64,000 bases of DNA from Leisingera sp. ANG1 (GCF_000203975.2 NZ_AFCF02000001.1:496001-560000), one strand, 5' to 3'; shown: positions 8,708 to 17,404, counted from the first letter of the stretch. The notes: generated by a model not told the origin, from the letters alone. Program-made: numbers and translations.

Positions 8708-9736
8708 TCAGGGGAACAGCGGCGCCATCATCAGGCCTTCGGTCTCTTCCTCACCTAACATCAGGTTGGCGTTCTGCAAGGCCTGGCCGCTGCTTCCTTT
8801 TGTCAGGTTATCCAGTGCTGCGATGACGATGGCGCGGCCTTCGATCCGGTCCTGCGCCACGCCGATATGGCAGAAGTTGGAGCCGCGCACGTGGTGGGTG
8901 CTTGGCGCCTCGCCAAAGGGCAGCAGTTCGATGAAGGGTTCATCGGCGTAAGCCTTGGCAAAGGTATCATGTATCGCCTTGGCGTCGCCCTTCACATAGA
9001 CGGTCGCCAGGATGCCGCGGTTCACCGGCAGCAGATGCGGGGTGAACTGCACCTTCACAGGGCGGCCTGCGATCTTGCTGAACTCCTGGTCAAATTCGCC
9101 CAGGTGCCGGTGGGTGCCGCCGATGGCATAGGCGTGGTAGCCCTCGCTCAGCTCTGCATGCAGCAGGTTTTCCTTGAGCGAGCGGCCGGCGCCGGAGACG
9201 GCGCATTTCAGGTCCAGAATGATGTCGTCCAGATCAATAACGCCCGCCGCGATCAGCGGCCGCAGAGCGAACTGGCCGGTGGCCGCGTTGCACCCCGTAC
9301 CCGCTACCAGCCGCGCGGACTTGATCTCCTCCCGGTAGAATTCGGTCAGGCCGTAAACCGCCTCTTCCTGCTGCTCCAGCGCGGCATGGGGGTTGCCGTA
9401 CCACTTCTCATACTCCGCCGGGTCGCGCAGCCGGAAGTCTGCCGACAGGTCAACGATCTTCAGGGTCTTGGGCAGGCCTGCGATCACTTCCTGGCTGGTT
9501 TTATGCGGCAGCGCGCAGAAGCACAGGTCGATGCCGGAGAAATCGATCTCGTCGATCTTGCACAGCACCGGCAGCTCCATATGACGCAGGTGCGGGAACA
9601 CTTCGGCCATGGTCATGCCGGCCTTGCGGTCGGCGGAGAGCGCCGCGATGTCGATGTTCGGGTGCTGGGCAATCAGCCGCACCAGTTCGGCGCCGGTGTA
9701 GCCGGAAGCGCCAAGGATAGCCACTTTATGGGTCAT
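8708..9736 (-). CDS. argC: N-acetyl-gamma-glutamyl-phosphate reductase
   Basis: Third step of arginine biosynthesis, NADPH-dependent reduction of N-acetylglutamyl phosphate. Protein of 342 residues with the N-terminal dinucleotide-binding motif [12 protein letters not shown] and the catalytic Cys149 in [12 protein letters not shown]. The later conserved stretches [14 protein letters not shown] and [11 protein letters not shown] fit the long ArgC type. A GAGGT Shine-Dalgarno precedes the ATG. Its 114-bp upstream gap to murI contains a perfect palindrome at 9822-9840. Confidence 0.96.
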   Translation of the reverse strand: MTHKVAILGASGYTGAELVRLIAQHPNIDIAALSADRKAGMTMAEVFPHLRHMELPVLCKIDEIDFSGIDLCFCALPHKTSQEVIAGLPKTLKIVDLSADFRLRDPAEYEKWYGNPHAALEQQEEAVYGLTEFYREEIKSARLVAGTGCNAATGQFALRPLIAAGVIDLDDIILDLKCAVSGAGRSLKENLLHAELSEGYHAYAIGGTHRHLGEFDQEFSKIAGRPVKVQFTPHLLPVNRGILATVYVKGDAKAIHDTFAKAYADEPFIELLPFGEAPSTHHVRGSNFCHIGVAQDRIEGRAIVIAALDNLTKGSSGQALQNANLMLGEEETEGLMMAPLFP

Positions 9737-9821
9737 GTCAGACCTCGTCTTTCGATGTGATATGCCGGTTCCGCAGCCATCTGCGGAGAGAAATAGGGAA
9801 AACTGCGCCCGCGCACTTTGA

Positions 9822-9840
9822 CCTGGAACAAGGTTCCAGG
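9822..9840. promoter_or_regulatory. Perfect palindrome upstream of argC
   Basis: CCTGGAAC (9822-9829), three bases, GTTCCAGG (9833-9840). It is not followed by a T tract on either strand, so it looks more like a protein-binding site than a terminator. It lies about 85 bp before the argC start and just after the murI stop. Confidence 0.4.
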
Positions 9841-9850
9841 GCGTTTGCGG

Positions 9851-10660
9851 TCAGGCCGCCTGAAAGGAGATTTCCCGTCGGAGAAACTGGGTCGCGCGGT
9901 CGCTGACACGTCGGGGCTCACCGGTGGTGAAGAACCCGCCCGCACCGTTGCCGTACATGTTCGGGTGGCGGGTCAGATAGTCCGACAGGCTGTCGGCCAC
10001 CAGGTTGCCTTGGCTGAAGACCTTGACGTCCGGACCCAGTGCTTCCTGAAAAGTCTTCTCCATCAGCGGGTAATGGGTGCAGCCGAGGATCGCGGCTTGC
10101 GGGTGCGGCATCTTGCGCTTCAGCGCATCGACGTGGGAGCGCACCAGCGCCTCGGCCAGGATCATGTCGCCGTCCTCGATCGCATCGACAACACCGCCGC
10201 AGGCCTGGGCCTCGACATCCACACCAATGGCGCGGAAGGCCAGTTCCCGCTGGAAGGCGCGGCTGGCGACGGTGGCGGGCGTTGCGAACAGCGCGACGTG
10301 CTTCACCTCAACCTCGCGCGGGGGGGAGTTGTCGCCCCACTGCCGTTCGGTCAGCGCCTCAATCAGCGGCACAAAGACGCCCAGCACCCGCTTGCCCTGG
10401 GGCAGGCCGCCCTCCTGCATCCGGCGCAGCGCGGCGGCAGAGGCGGTGTTGCAGGCGAGGATCACCAGATCGCAGCCTTTGTCCCACATGTCATGAACGG
10501 CGGCTTTGGTCAGCTGATAGACATCCTCGGCATCGCGCACGCCATAAGGCGCGCGGGCGTTGTCGCCGTAATAGAGGAAATCCACATCCGGCAGGCGCTT
10601 TTGCGCCGCGTCCAGGACGGTCAGCCCGCCCAGGCCTGAATCAAAGATGCCTACAGCCAT
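9851..10660 (-). CDS. murI: Glutamate racemase
   Basis: Makes D-glutamate for peptidoglycan. Protein of 269 residues. The two-base mechanism cysteines are visible as Cys70 in LACNTASA and Cys194 in [10 protein letters not shown]; the substrate-binding start [11 protein letters not shown] and the [11 protein letters not shown] loop are intact. A GAAGG ribosome site precedes the ATG. It lies 9 bp downstream of the acyltransferase gene and 114 bp upstream of argC on the same strand, a compact all-minus run of housekeeping genes. Confidence 0.95.
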   Translation of the reverse strand: MAVGIFDSGLGGLTVLDAAQKRLPDVDFLYYGDNARAPYGVRDAEDVYQLTKAAVHDMWDKGCDLVILACNTASAAALRRMQEGGLPQGKRVLGVFVPLIEALTERQWGDNSPPREVEVKHVALFATPATVASRAFQRELAFRAIGVDVEAQACGGVVDAIEDGDMILAEALVRSHVDALKRKMPHPQAAILGCTHYPLMEKTFQEALGPDVKVFSQGNLVADSLSDYLTRHPNMYGNGAGGFFTTGEPRRVSDRATQFLRREISFQAA

Positions 10661-10669
10661 GTCGCCTTC

Positions 10670-11548
10670 TCACGCGCGGTGTTTCTCTTCGAACTCAAAC
10701 CCGTACGCATAGGATTTGAGAGGTTCTGGAGAAAGCTCATACGTCGCTTTGCGCAAGAAATCCATAAGGGCTTTTGTATCACCTGCCAAAGGCGCCAGAA
10801 CGTCGCGGCCTATTGGTTCACCGATTACCACACGGACAGGTGTGCCGACCCGCTTGCGGAACTCCTGGATCAAAAGCCCCATGCGCAGGGTTGCGTGCAG
10901 ATGGCTGGCGATCTGGAACAGGCGGGAGGTGTGGCCGTCAAAGTAAACGGGCACCACAACAGCATCTGATTTGGCGATCATCCGGGCCGTGAAACCGCGC
11001 CAGCCCGGGTCCATCGGATGGCCCATGGGGCGCGCTGCTGTGGACACGGTGCCGCCCGGGAAGATGCCGATAGCGCCGCCCTGCCCCAGATAGCTGAGCG
11101 CCACCTTGCGGGTTTGCAGGTTGGTTTGCATGGCCTCACGGGTCTCAGCAAAATCCACTGGCAGGATCACCTTGTTCAGATCCTCGGCCTTGCGGAACAC
11201 ATGGTTCGCCAGGATGCGAAAATCGCCGCGGGTCTCTGCCAGGATATGCCCCATCATCAGCCCGTCGAGGATGCCGTAGGGATGGTTTGCGATCAGGATC
11301 ACCGGCTTGTCCTGCGGGATGTTCGCCAGCGCGCCGCCAGCGATATCCAGCGTCAGGCCGTAGCGTTCGGCCATGACGGTCCAGAAACTGCGCCCGGCGG
11401 CGACCTCCTGCTCATAGCCGGCAGCACGGCGGATAAGGTTCAGCCGGCCTGTGGAGTTCTCCATCAGCCGGATCACCGCGCGGCCCGCGCGGGTGGAAGC
11501 CGAATGGGCATAGGAAATGTCACGGGCGATATGGCGCTGCGCCTGCAT
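10670..11548 (-). CDS. Lysophospholipid acyltransferase-like protein (1-acylglycerol-3-phosphate acyltransferase fold)
   Basis: Protein of 292 residues. The acyltransferase block I reads NHPYGILDG, with five residues between His and Asp instead of the common four, and block III reads FPGGTVSTAA. This resembles the hemolysin-like/COG3176 acyltransferases more than classical PlsC. No strong TM segment is visible, so it may be membrane-associated. ATG 11546-11548 is chosen; the frame extends to a TTG at 11641 without conserved sequence. It ends 9 bp before murI. Predicted role: acylation of a lysophospholipid or ornithine-type lipid; acceptor not determinable. Confidence 0.75.
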   Translation of the reverse strand: MQAQRHIARDISYAHSASTRAGRAVIRLMENSTGRLNLIRRAAGYEQEVAAGRSFWTVMAERYGLTLDIAGGALANIPQDKPVILIANHPYGILDGLMMGHILAETRGDFRILANHVFRKAEDLNKVILPVDFAETREAMQTNLQTRKVALSYLGQGGAIGIFPGGTVSTAARPMGHPMDPGWRGFTARMIAKSDAVVVPVYFDGHTSRLFQIASHLHATLRMGLLIQEFRKRVGTPVRVVIGEPIGRDVLAPLAGDTKALMDFLRKATYELSPEPLKSYAYGFEFEEKHRA

Positions 11549-11666
11549 CTGGGCGGATCTCCGTCTGGTGATACCGGCCAGATAAGGCCGGCAGCGCTCT
11601 ATGCAACAGGTCTGTGACAGGGATGTGACGCTTTGCAGCAAACCGCTGGCCGGGGCTGATACCGGG

Positions 11667-12260
11667 TCAGGCTGCGGCTTCCCGGTTGCTGCCCATCAGA
11701 GGCAGGCCCTCCAACCCGGCGCCGCGCCACAGGACATAGGTGAGGATCGGCTCTGCGCCCGTGTTCATCGCATGCGGTTGCCAGCCGCTGTGCAGGCGTG
11801 TATCGCCAGCGCCCAGCCAGCTCTCGTTCTCTTCTGTCAGGAACTGCGCCCCGCCGCCCAGCACCACATACAGTTCTTCCGCCTCGTGGCTGTGCCAGTC
11901 GTATTTCAGCCCGGCGCCCCAATAGGCGATATAGCCGCGCAGCTGGGTGCTGCGGAAATGGCCGGTTGGGCCGAACAGCTCGAAATAGCCGTAGTTCTGC
12001 AGGAAATGCGCGCCGACTTCTTCCTCGGTGTAGGTCTGTGTCCAATGCGCTTGGGAGGCCGAGGTGCGCAGAGCATTGATCAGCGGCTGGGTCGCGGCAG
12101 TGCAAGGCTGCTCGAACCCGGCCACCTGATCCAGCGCGGGCATTGCTGCGGGCGCAAGCGCGGCCGGCTGCAAATCACCGGGCCAGGGCGCAAATTCGCG
12201 CAGAGCAGGCAGTCGGCTGTGCAGTTCGCGGGCGGCCTGCAGGGCCTGAGAGAGGGACAT
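11667..12260 (-). CDS. dddQ: DMSP lyase DddQ (cupin, dimethylsulfide-forming)
   Basis: Cleaves dimethylsulfoniopropionate to dimethyl sulfide and acrylate. The 197-residue cupin carries Tyr120, His123, His125, Glu129, Tyr131 and His163 (in YDWHSHEAEELY and HSGWQPHAM). These are the numbers I recall for the metal ligands and catalytic tyrosines of the characterised Ruegeria lacuscaerulensis DddQ. The block GHFRSTQLRGYIAYWGAGL before the metal site is also DddQ-like. Start choice: ATG 12258-12260 has an AAAGGAG site 8 bp upstream and gives this numbering; an upstream in-frame start at 12296 lacks one. It is a single gene, 118 bp from the acyltransferase. Other cupin lyases (DddL, DddW) are less likely. 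Confidence 0.88.
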   Translation of the reverse strand: MSLSQALQAARELHSRLPALREFAPWPGDLQPAALAPAAMPALDQVAGFEQPCTAATQPLINALRTSASQAHWTQTYTEEEVGAHFLQNYGYFELFGPTGHFRSTQLRGYIAYWGAGLKYDWHSHEAEELYVVLGGGAQFLTEENESWLGAGDTRLHSGWQPHAMNTGAEPILTYVLWRGAGLEGLPLMGSNREAAA

Positions 12261-12418
12261 CGGGCGGCTCCTTTCCGGTGCAGCAGAAACATGCAATCCG
12301 GGCCGAGCTTAGCGGCGGCGCGTCAAGCCGCGCGCTGCATTTGCAGGAAAATTGGCCAAAAGCGACCGCCGCAGCAAAAATTTTCAAGCGGACCGGTCCC
12401 AAAAGGCGGAACGGCAAA

Positions 12419-12449
12419 CGCCGCGCGTCAGCGCGGCGCCGGGCCCAAC
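12419..12449 (+). repeat. Dispersed GC-rich palindromic intergenic repeat, copy 2
   Basis: CGCCGCGC ... GCGCGGCG followed by CCGGGCCCAAC, the same unit as at 8131 and (inverted) 61144. The preceding 14 bases GGCAAACGCCGCGC (12413-12426) also occur at 6808-6821. Directly downstream a GGCCCAA/TTGGGCC hairpin with a TTTCTT tail lies on the plus strand. Confidence 0.5.
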
Positions 12450-12510
12450 TGTCTTGGGCCTTTCTTCGAAAGGATCAAGGCGGGCGGGTGTGCCCCGCCC
12501 TGCCCCGGTA

Positions 12511-15500
12511 TTATTCCGCCGCCTGTTTCAGCGGCACGCCGCCCTGGCGCAGCGCGGCCAGCAGCTCCTCGCGGCGCTTGGCAGCCATCTGCTCGTTCGC
12601 CATCTTCACCGGGCCGAAACCACGGATCTGCAGCGGCAGTTCGGCCAGCGCCATGAGCGGCTCCATGATTTCAGGCGCAGCCTTGGGCAGCCATTCCTTC
12701 ATGTCAGCCTCATACTGCTTGATCAGCGCCCGCTCCATCTTGCGTTCCTCTGTGTAGCCGAAGACGTCCAGCGGTGTGCCGCGCAAGCCCTTCAGTTTGG
12801 TCAGCAAGCGGAACCCGCGTTCCATGCCGGCGCCGAACTTACGCTTCTTCGGACGGCCGTTGGGATCGGTGCCGCCCAGCATCGGCGGTGCCAGGTGGTA
12901 GGAGAGCTTGATGTCGCCCTCAAACGCCTCTTCCGCCTTGGCACGGCTGTCGAGCAGCAGGCGGGCCACCTCGTATTCGTCCTTGTAGGACAAGAGCTTG
13001 TGATAGCCTTTTGCCACCGCTTCTTTCAGCTCGGGATCGCTGATGCCGTCCAGCAACTTGCCATAGCGCTTGGCCAGACCCTTGCCCTGGTAGGCCACCA
13101 GGTGATCGGCGCGGAAGGCGATTTTTTCGTTCAGCGTCTTGGGCTTGTCGACGACTTTCGGCTCGATCAGCTTGGCAGCTTCTTCCGGGTGCAGCACTGC
13201 CCAGCGGCCGATGTCGAAGGCGCGCTTGTTGCGGTCCACCGCGGCGCCGTTCATCTCGATCGCCTGCGAGATGGCTTCAAAGCTGACCGGGATCAGCCCC
13301 TTCTGCCAGGCGCCGCCGAACACCATCATGTTCGAGAATATCGAGTCGCCCATGGTCACGCGGGCCAGCTCGGACGCATCAAACAGGTCCAGCTGGTCGC
13401 GCAAGCGCGCTTGCAGGGCCAGTTCCAGACGGTCGGAGGGCACCTTGAACTCAGTGTTCTTGGTGAACTCGCCGGTGATGATCTCATGGCTGTTCACAAC
13501 CGCGCCGGTCTTGCCGGTGGTGGTCAGGCCCAGTGTCTTGGCGCCGGCACTCACCACCAGGTCGCCGCCGATCAGCGCGTGCGCCTCGCCAGTGGCCACA
13601 CGGATGGCGGAGATGTCCTCGGGGTTGTTGGCAATCCGGCAGTGGATATGCACCGCGCCGCCCTTCTGGGCGAGGCCGGCCATTTCCATCAGGCCCGCGC
13701 CCTTGCCGTCGATCTGCGCCGCCTGCGCCAGAACCGCGCCGATGGTCACCACGCCGGTGCCGCCGACGCCGGTGATCACAACGTTATGAGTGCCGTCGAT
13801 GGTCGGCAGAACCGGCTGCGGCAGATCAGGCAGGTCGAGGCCTGCGGTCGCTTCCTTGCGGATCTTGGCGCATTCGACGGTCACGAAGGACGGGCAGAAG
13901 CCGTTGAGGCAGGAGAAGTCCTTGTTGCAGGACGACTGGTCGATGGCGCGCTTGCGGCCCAGTTCGGTGTCCTTGGGCACGATGGAGACGCAGTTCGACT
14001 GCACGCCGCAATCACCGCAGCCTTCGCAGACATCACTGTTGATGAACACCCGCTGGTCCGGGTCCGGGAACTGGCCCCGCTTGCGGCGGCGGCGTTTCTC
14101 GGCGGCGCAGGTCTGGATGTAGATGATGGCGGAGACGCCCTCGACCTGTTCGAACTCGCGCTGGATCTTCATCATCTCGGCGCGTTCATGCATCCGCATG
14201 CCGGCCGGGAACAGCGCAGCGTCCACGTCCTCTTTCTCGTCATATACCACGGCTATGGTCTTGACGCCCATCGCCTTCAGCTCGTGCGCGATCTGCTGGG
14301 CAGTGAGGCCGCCCTCGGCCTGCTGGCCGCCGGTCATCGCCACCGCGTCATTGTATAGGATCTTGTAGGTGATGTTGGTGCCTTCGGCGAGCGCCGCACG
14401 GATCGCCTGCACGCCGGAGTGGTTGTAGGTGCCGTCGCCCAAGTTCTGGAACACATGCTTACGGGTGGAGAACGGCGCCTCGCCGACCCAGTTGACGCCT
14501 TCGCCGCCCATATGGGTGAAACCGGTGGTTTCGCGGTCCATCCACTGCACCATGAAGTGGCAGCCGATGCCGGCATAGGCGCGGGAGCCGTCGGGCAGCT
14601 TGGTTGAGCTGTTATGCGGGCAGCCGGAGCAGAAATAGGGCAGACGGGTGGCGATTTCCTCGGCGTTGTCGGCGCGGCGCGCCTCTGCCAGCGCTTCCAT
14701 CCCGGCCTTGATTGCCTCGGTCTCGCGGCCTTCCTCGATCAGGATGCCGCCCAGTTTCTCGGCGATCATGATCGGGTCGAGGGCGTATTTGGTCGGGAAC
14801 AGCTCCTCGCGGTGCATGCCGCCGGCGCCGCCTTTATACCAGCCGTAAACCCGGCGGCCGCGGCGGTTGTCAAAGATCGCTTCCTTGATCTGGATTTCGA
14901 TCAGCTTGCGCTTTTCTTCGACCACGACAATCAGGTCCAGCCCCTCGGCCCAGTCGTTGAAGCCCTTCATATCCATCGGCCAGGTCTGGCCCACCTTGTA
15001 GGTGGTGATGCCCAGCCGTTCCGCCATGTTCTCGTCGATGTTCAAGAGCTTCAGCGCATGCACCAGGTCGAGCCAGTTCTTGCCCGCGGCGACAAAGCCG
15101 ATCTTGGCGCCGGGTTTGCCCCACATGCGCTTGTCCATCTTGTTGGCATGGCTGAATGCCTCTGCCGCAAAACGCTTGTAATCGATGATGCGGTTTTCCT
15201 GGCGGAAACGGTCGTCATCCAGGCGGATGTTGAGGCCGTCGGCCGGCATGTCAAATTCCGGGGTGACGATTTCCATCCGTTCCGGGCGGGCATCGACAAC
15301 CGAGGTGACCTCAATGGTATCCTTCATGGTCTTTAGGCCGGTCCAGAGGCCGGAAAAACGGCTGAGCGCATAGCCGTAGATACCGTAATCCAGGATTTCC
15401 TGCACGCCGGCCGGGCTGACGATCGGCAGGTAGCAGTCCAAGAGCGACCATTCCGACTGGTGCAGCACGGTGGAGCTTTCGCCGGTGTGGTCGTCGCCCA

Positions 15501-15930
15501 TCGCCAGCAGAACGCCGCCGTATTTGGAGGAGCCGGCCATATTGGCGTGCCGGATCGCGTCGCCGGAGCGGTCAACGCCCGGACCCTTGCCGTACCAGAG
15601 GCCGAAGACGCCGTCATATTTGCCTTCGCCGCGCACCTCTGCCTGCTGCGCGCCCCAGAGCGCGGTGACAGCCAGGTCCTCGTTCAGACCGAACTGAAAG
15701 GTGACATCCGCCTCTTTCAGCTGCTTTTCGGCGCGGGACATCTGCAGGTCAACGGCCCCCAGGGGCGAACCGCGGTAACCGGTGACAAGCCCGGCGGTGT
15801 TGAGACCTGCAGCCTTGTCGCGGTGCTTCTGCATCAGCATCAGGCGAACCAGCGCCTGGGTGCCGTTCAGCAGTACCGGGGATTTGGTCAGATCGTATTT
15901 GTCGTTCAGCGTGATTTTCGGCGTGCTCAT
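12511..15930 (-). CDS. Indolepyruvate ferredoxin oxidoreductase, fused alpha-beta type
   Basis: Thiamine-diphosphate enzyme of 1139 residues that oxidatively decarboxylates aryl pyruvates to acyl-CoA, reducing ferredoxin. The order is pyruvate-oxidoreductase alpha/N domain, TPP-binding domain, a cysteine cluster around residues 635-690 (VCEGCGDCGVQSNC and SCNKDFSCLNGFCP) for iron-sulfur clusters, then the gamma/beta-type domain (VITGVGGTGVVTIGAVLAQAA). Archaeal IorA and IorB are separate; this single-chain form is common in Roseobacters. It is divergent from a LysR regulator with a perfect palindrome in between, suggesting inducible aromatic amino-acid catabolism. The gene name ior is used loosely for this form. 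Confidence 0.92.
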   Translation of the reverse strand: MSTPKITLNDKYDLTKSPVLLNGTQALVRLMLMQKHRDKAAGLNTAGLVTGYRGSPLGAVDLQMSRAEKQLKEADVTFQFGLNEDLAVTALWGAQQAEVRGEGKYDGVFGLWYGKGPGVDRSGDAIRHANMAGSSKYGGVLLAMGDDHTGESSTVLHQSEWSLLDCYLPIVSPAGVQEILDYGIYGYALSRFSGLWTGLKTMKDTIEVTSVVDARPERMEIVTPEFDMPADGLNIRLDDDRFRQENRIIDYKRFAAEAFSHANKMDKRMWGKPGAKIGFVAAGKNWLDLVHALKLLNIDENMAERLGITTYKVGQTWPMDMKGFNDWAEGLDLIVVVEEKRKLIEIQIKEAIFDNRRGRRVYGWYKGGAGGMHREELFPTKYALDPIMIAEKLGGILIEEGRETEAIKAGMEALAEARRADNAEEIATRLPYFCSGCPHNSSTKLPDGSRAYAGIGCHFMVQWMDRETTGFTHMGGEGVNWVGEAPFSTRKHVFQNLGDGTYNHSGVQAIRAALAEGTNITYKILYNDAVAMTGGQQAEGGLTAQQIAHELKAMGVKTIAVVYDEKEDVDAALFPAGMRMHERAEMMKIQREFEQVEGVSAIIYIQTCAAEKRRRRKRGQFPDPDQRVFINSDVCEGCGDCGVQSNCVSIVPKDTELGRKRAIDQSSCNKDFSCLNGFCPSFVTVECAKIRKEATAGLDLPDLPQPVLPTIDGTHNVVITGVGGTGVVTIGAVLAQAAQIDGKGAGLMEMAGLAQKGGAVHIHCRIANNPEDISAIRVATGEAHALIGGDLVVSAGAKTLGLTTTGKTGAVVNSHEIITGEFTKNTEFKVPSDRLELALQARLRDQLDLFDASELARVTMGDSIFSNMMVFGGAWQKGLIPVSFEAISQAIEMNGAAVDRNKRAFDIGRWAVLHPEEAAKLIEPKVVDKPKTLNEKIAFRADHLVAYQGKGLAKRYGKLLDGISDPELKEAVAKGYHKLLSYKDEYEVARLLLDSRAKAEEAFEGDIKLSYHLAPPMLGGTDPNGRPKKRKFGAGMERGFRLLTKLKGLRGTPLDVFGYTEERKMERALIKQYEADMKEWLPKAAPEIMEPLMALAELPLQIRGFGPVKMANEQMAAKRREELLAALRQGGVPLKQAAE

Positions 15931-15978
15931 CGTGGCCTCCTCAACCGGGATTAGCTTGCACTTTCTGCCGGGAAGAAT

Positions 15979-15997
15979 AGGTCATAAATGCTGACCT
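15979..15997. promoter_or_regulatory. LysR-type operator candidate between the indolepyruvate oxidoreductase and LysR genes
   Basis: Perfect inverted repeat AGGTCA (15979-15984), seven bases, TGACCT (15992-15997). The T at 15982 and A at 15994 are 11 bases apart, the T-N11-A spacing of LysR boxes. It lies 49 bp from the oxidoreductase start and 103 bp from the regulator start. Confidence 0.6.
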
Positions 15998-16099
15998 GAA
16001 TAGCCGCATTTTTTTCGTTTTTGCTCGCTTGCGCTGGGGAAACTGATACATAACTAAGATTTCATACAGTCGGCCCCGAACGGACAGAAAGTAACACAT

Positions 16100-17005
16100 A
16101 TGGATTGGGACAAGCTCAGAATATTTCACGCAGTGGCCGATGCGGGCAGCCTGACCCATGCGGGCGACAAGCTGAATCTGTCGCAATCGGCGGTCAGCCG
16201 CCAGATCCGGGCGCTGGAGGAGAGCCTCAATGCGACGCTTTTCCACCGTCATGCGCGCGGACTGATTCTCACCGAGCAGGGCGAGCTGCTGTTTGACGCC
16301 ACACAATCCATGTCCGCGCGGCTGGAGGCGGCCTCTGCCCGCATCCGCGACAGTGAAGAGGAAGTGTTCGGGGAACTCAGGGTCACCACCACTGTGGGGT
16401 TCGGAACCCTGTGGCTGGCGCCGCGGCTGACAAAGCTCTATGAACAGTATCCCAATCTCAAGATTGACTTGATGCTGGAGGAACGGGTGCTGGACCTGCC
16501 GATGCGCGAAGCAGACGTGGCGATCCGCATGAAGGAGCCGAGCCAGGCCGATCTGGTGCGCAAGCGTCTGATGACGGTTCGGATGGGGCTTTATGCCACT
16601 CCATCCTACCTGGAGAAGCACGGCGAGTTGGAAACTTCTGCAGATATTTCCAATCACCGGCTGATCTGCCAGAACCAGCACTCTGCCCAGGTTGGGTCTG
16701 CAGCTGTTCTCAGCAAGAAGCTGATGGCGATGGACCCTGGCTCGCTGCTGACTGTGAATAACTATTTTGGCGTTATGCAAGGGGTTCTGCACAATCTTGG
16801 GATCGGCATTCTGCCTGATTATGTGACGGAAGAATTCCCGCATCTGGTCGAGGTGCTGCCGGAAGAGACCCAGAACGAGGTTCCGGTTTACCTCGCCTAT
16901 CCGGAGGAACTGCGTCATTCCCAGCGTGTCGGCGCCTTCCGCGATTTCGTGCAAAGTGAAATCATGGCCCACCGCAAACATATGAAAGAACTGGGCAAGC
17001 TCTGA
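16100..17005 (+). CDS. LysR family transcriptional regulator
   Basis: Protein of 301 residues with an N-terminal winged HTH (about residues 1-60, DKLNLSQSAVSRQIRALEESL as recognition region) and a periplasmic-binding-like co-inducer domain (about 90-290). It is transcribed divergently from the indolepyruvate oxidoreductase gene with 169 bp between them. The shared region carries a perfect AGGTCA-N7-TGACCT dyad. This arrangement is classic for a LysR protein controlling its neighbour and itself; ligand unknown, an aryl pyruvate or aromatic amino acid is a guess. Confidence 0.92.
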   Translation: MDWDKLRIFHAVADAGSLTHAGDKLNLSQSAVSRQIRALEESLNATLFHRHARGLILTEQGELLFDATQSMSARLEAASARIRDSEEEVFGELRVTTTVGFGTLWLAPRLTKLYEQYPNLKIDLMLEERVLDLPMREADVAIRMKEPSQADLVRKRLMTVRMGLYATPSYLEKHGELETSADISNHRLICQNQHSAQVGSAAVLSKKLMAMDPGSLLTVNNYFGVMQGVLHNLGIGILPDYVTEEFPHLVEVLPEETQNEVPVYLAYPEELRHSQRVGAFRDFVQSEIMAHRKHMKELGKL

Positions 17006-17036
17006 AGTCCGCAGCCGCCGTGCCAGCCGGAAAATT

Positions 17037-17061
17037 CCGCCGTTCAGCGGCGGGTTATTTA
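17037..17061 (+). terminator. Probable terminator of the LysR gene
   Basis: CCGCCG (17037-17042), loop TTCAG, CGGCGG (17048-17053), then GTTATTTATT. It lies 32 bp after the LysR stop and would isolate the LysR transcript from the following intergenic stretch. Confidence 0.6.
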
Positions 17062-17151
17062 TTCTGCAGGGCAAAACGCCGCCAACCGCTGCGCCAGCCA
17101 TGCAAAAACCGCATAGCAGCATTGACGCTGATTTGGCGTTAATCCCCTTGA

Positions 17152-17258
17152 AGGGTAGGCGTCATCACCCTAAATGAAACTCATGAAGGCGGCGGCTTCG
17201 CCCCCCTTCATACCTCCCTGTTGGACTTCGGCCGAGCTTAGTGCTCGGCCTTTTTTTT
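17152..17258 (+). ncRNA. Candidate small RNA in a 399-bp gene-free stretch
   Basis: The interval 17006-17404 has no credible ORF. After the LysR terminator it holds, in order: a small AGGGT/ACCCT hairpin (17152-17171), a second hairpin with ATGAAGG/CCTTCAT arms (17183-17211), a single-stranded linker with ACCTCCC (anti-Shine-Dalgarno-like), and a perfect 8-bp GGCCGAGC/GCTCGGCC terminator with eight T (17230-17258). A stand-alone strong terminator more than 200 bp after the upstream gene suggests an independent transcript. A TTGACG at 17122 is a possible -35 but I see no convincing -10. No known family is assigned. Confidence 0.45.
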
Positions 17259-17404
17259 GGCCTAACGTCACCCCGCAGCCAGCTGCCGTGGATTAACATC
17301 CTGCAACAAAAACCCTTTTTTCTTTGACCTGAATACAACTCATCGGTTCAACTGAGCCAGAGGTTACCCGCACCCGGCCCGATTTTCTGGCACAGGAGGT
17401 TCCG

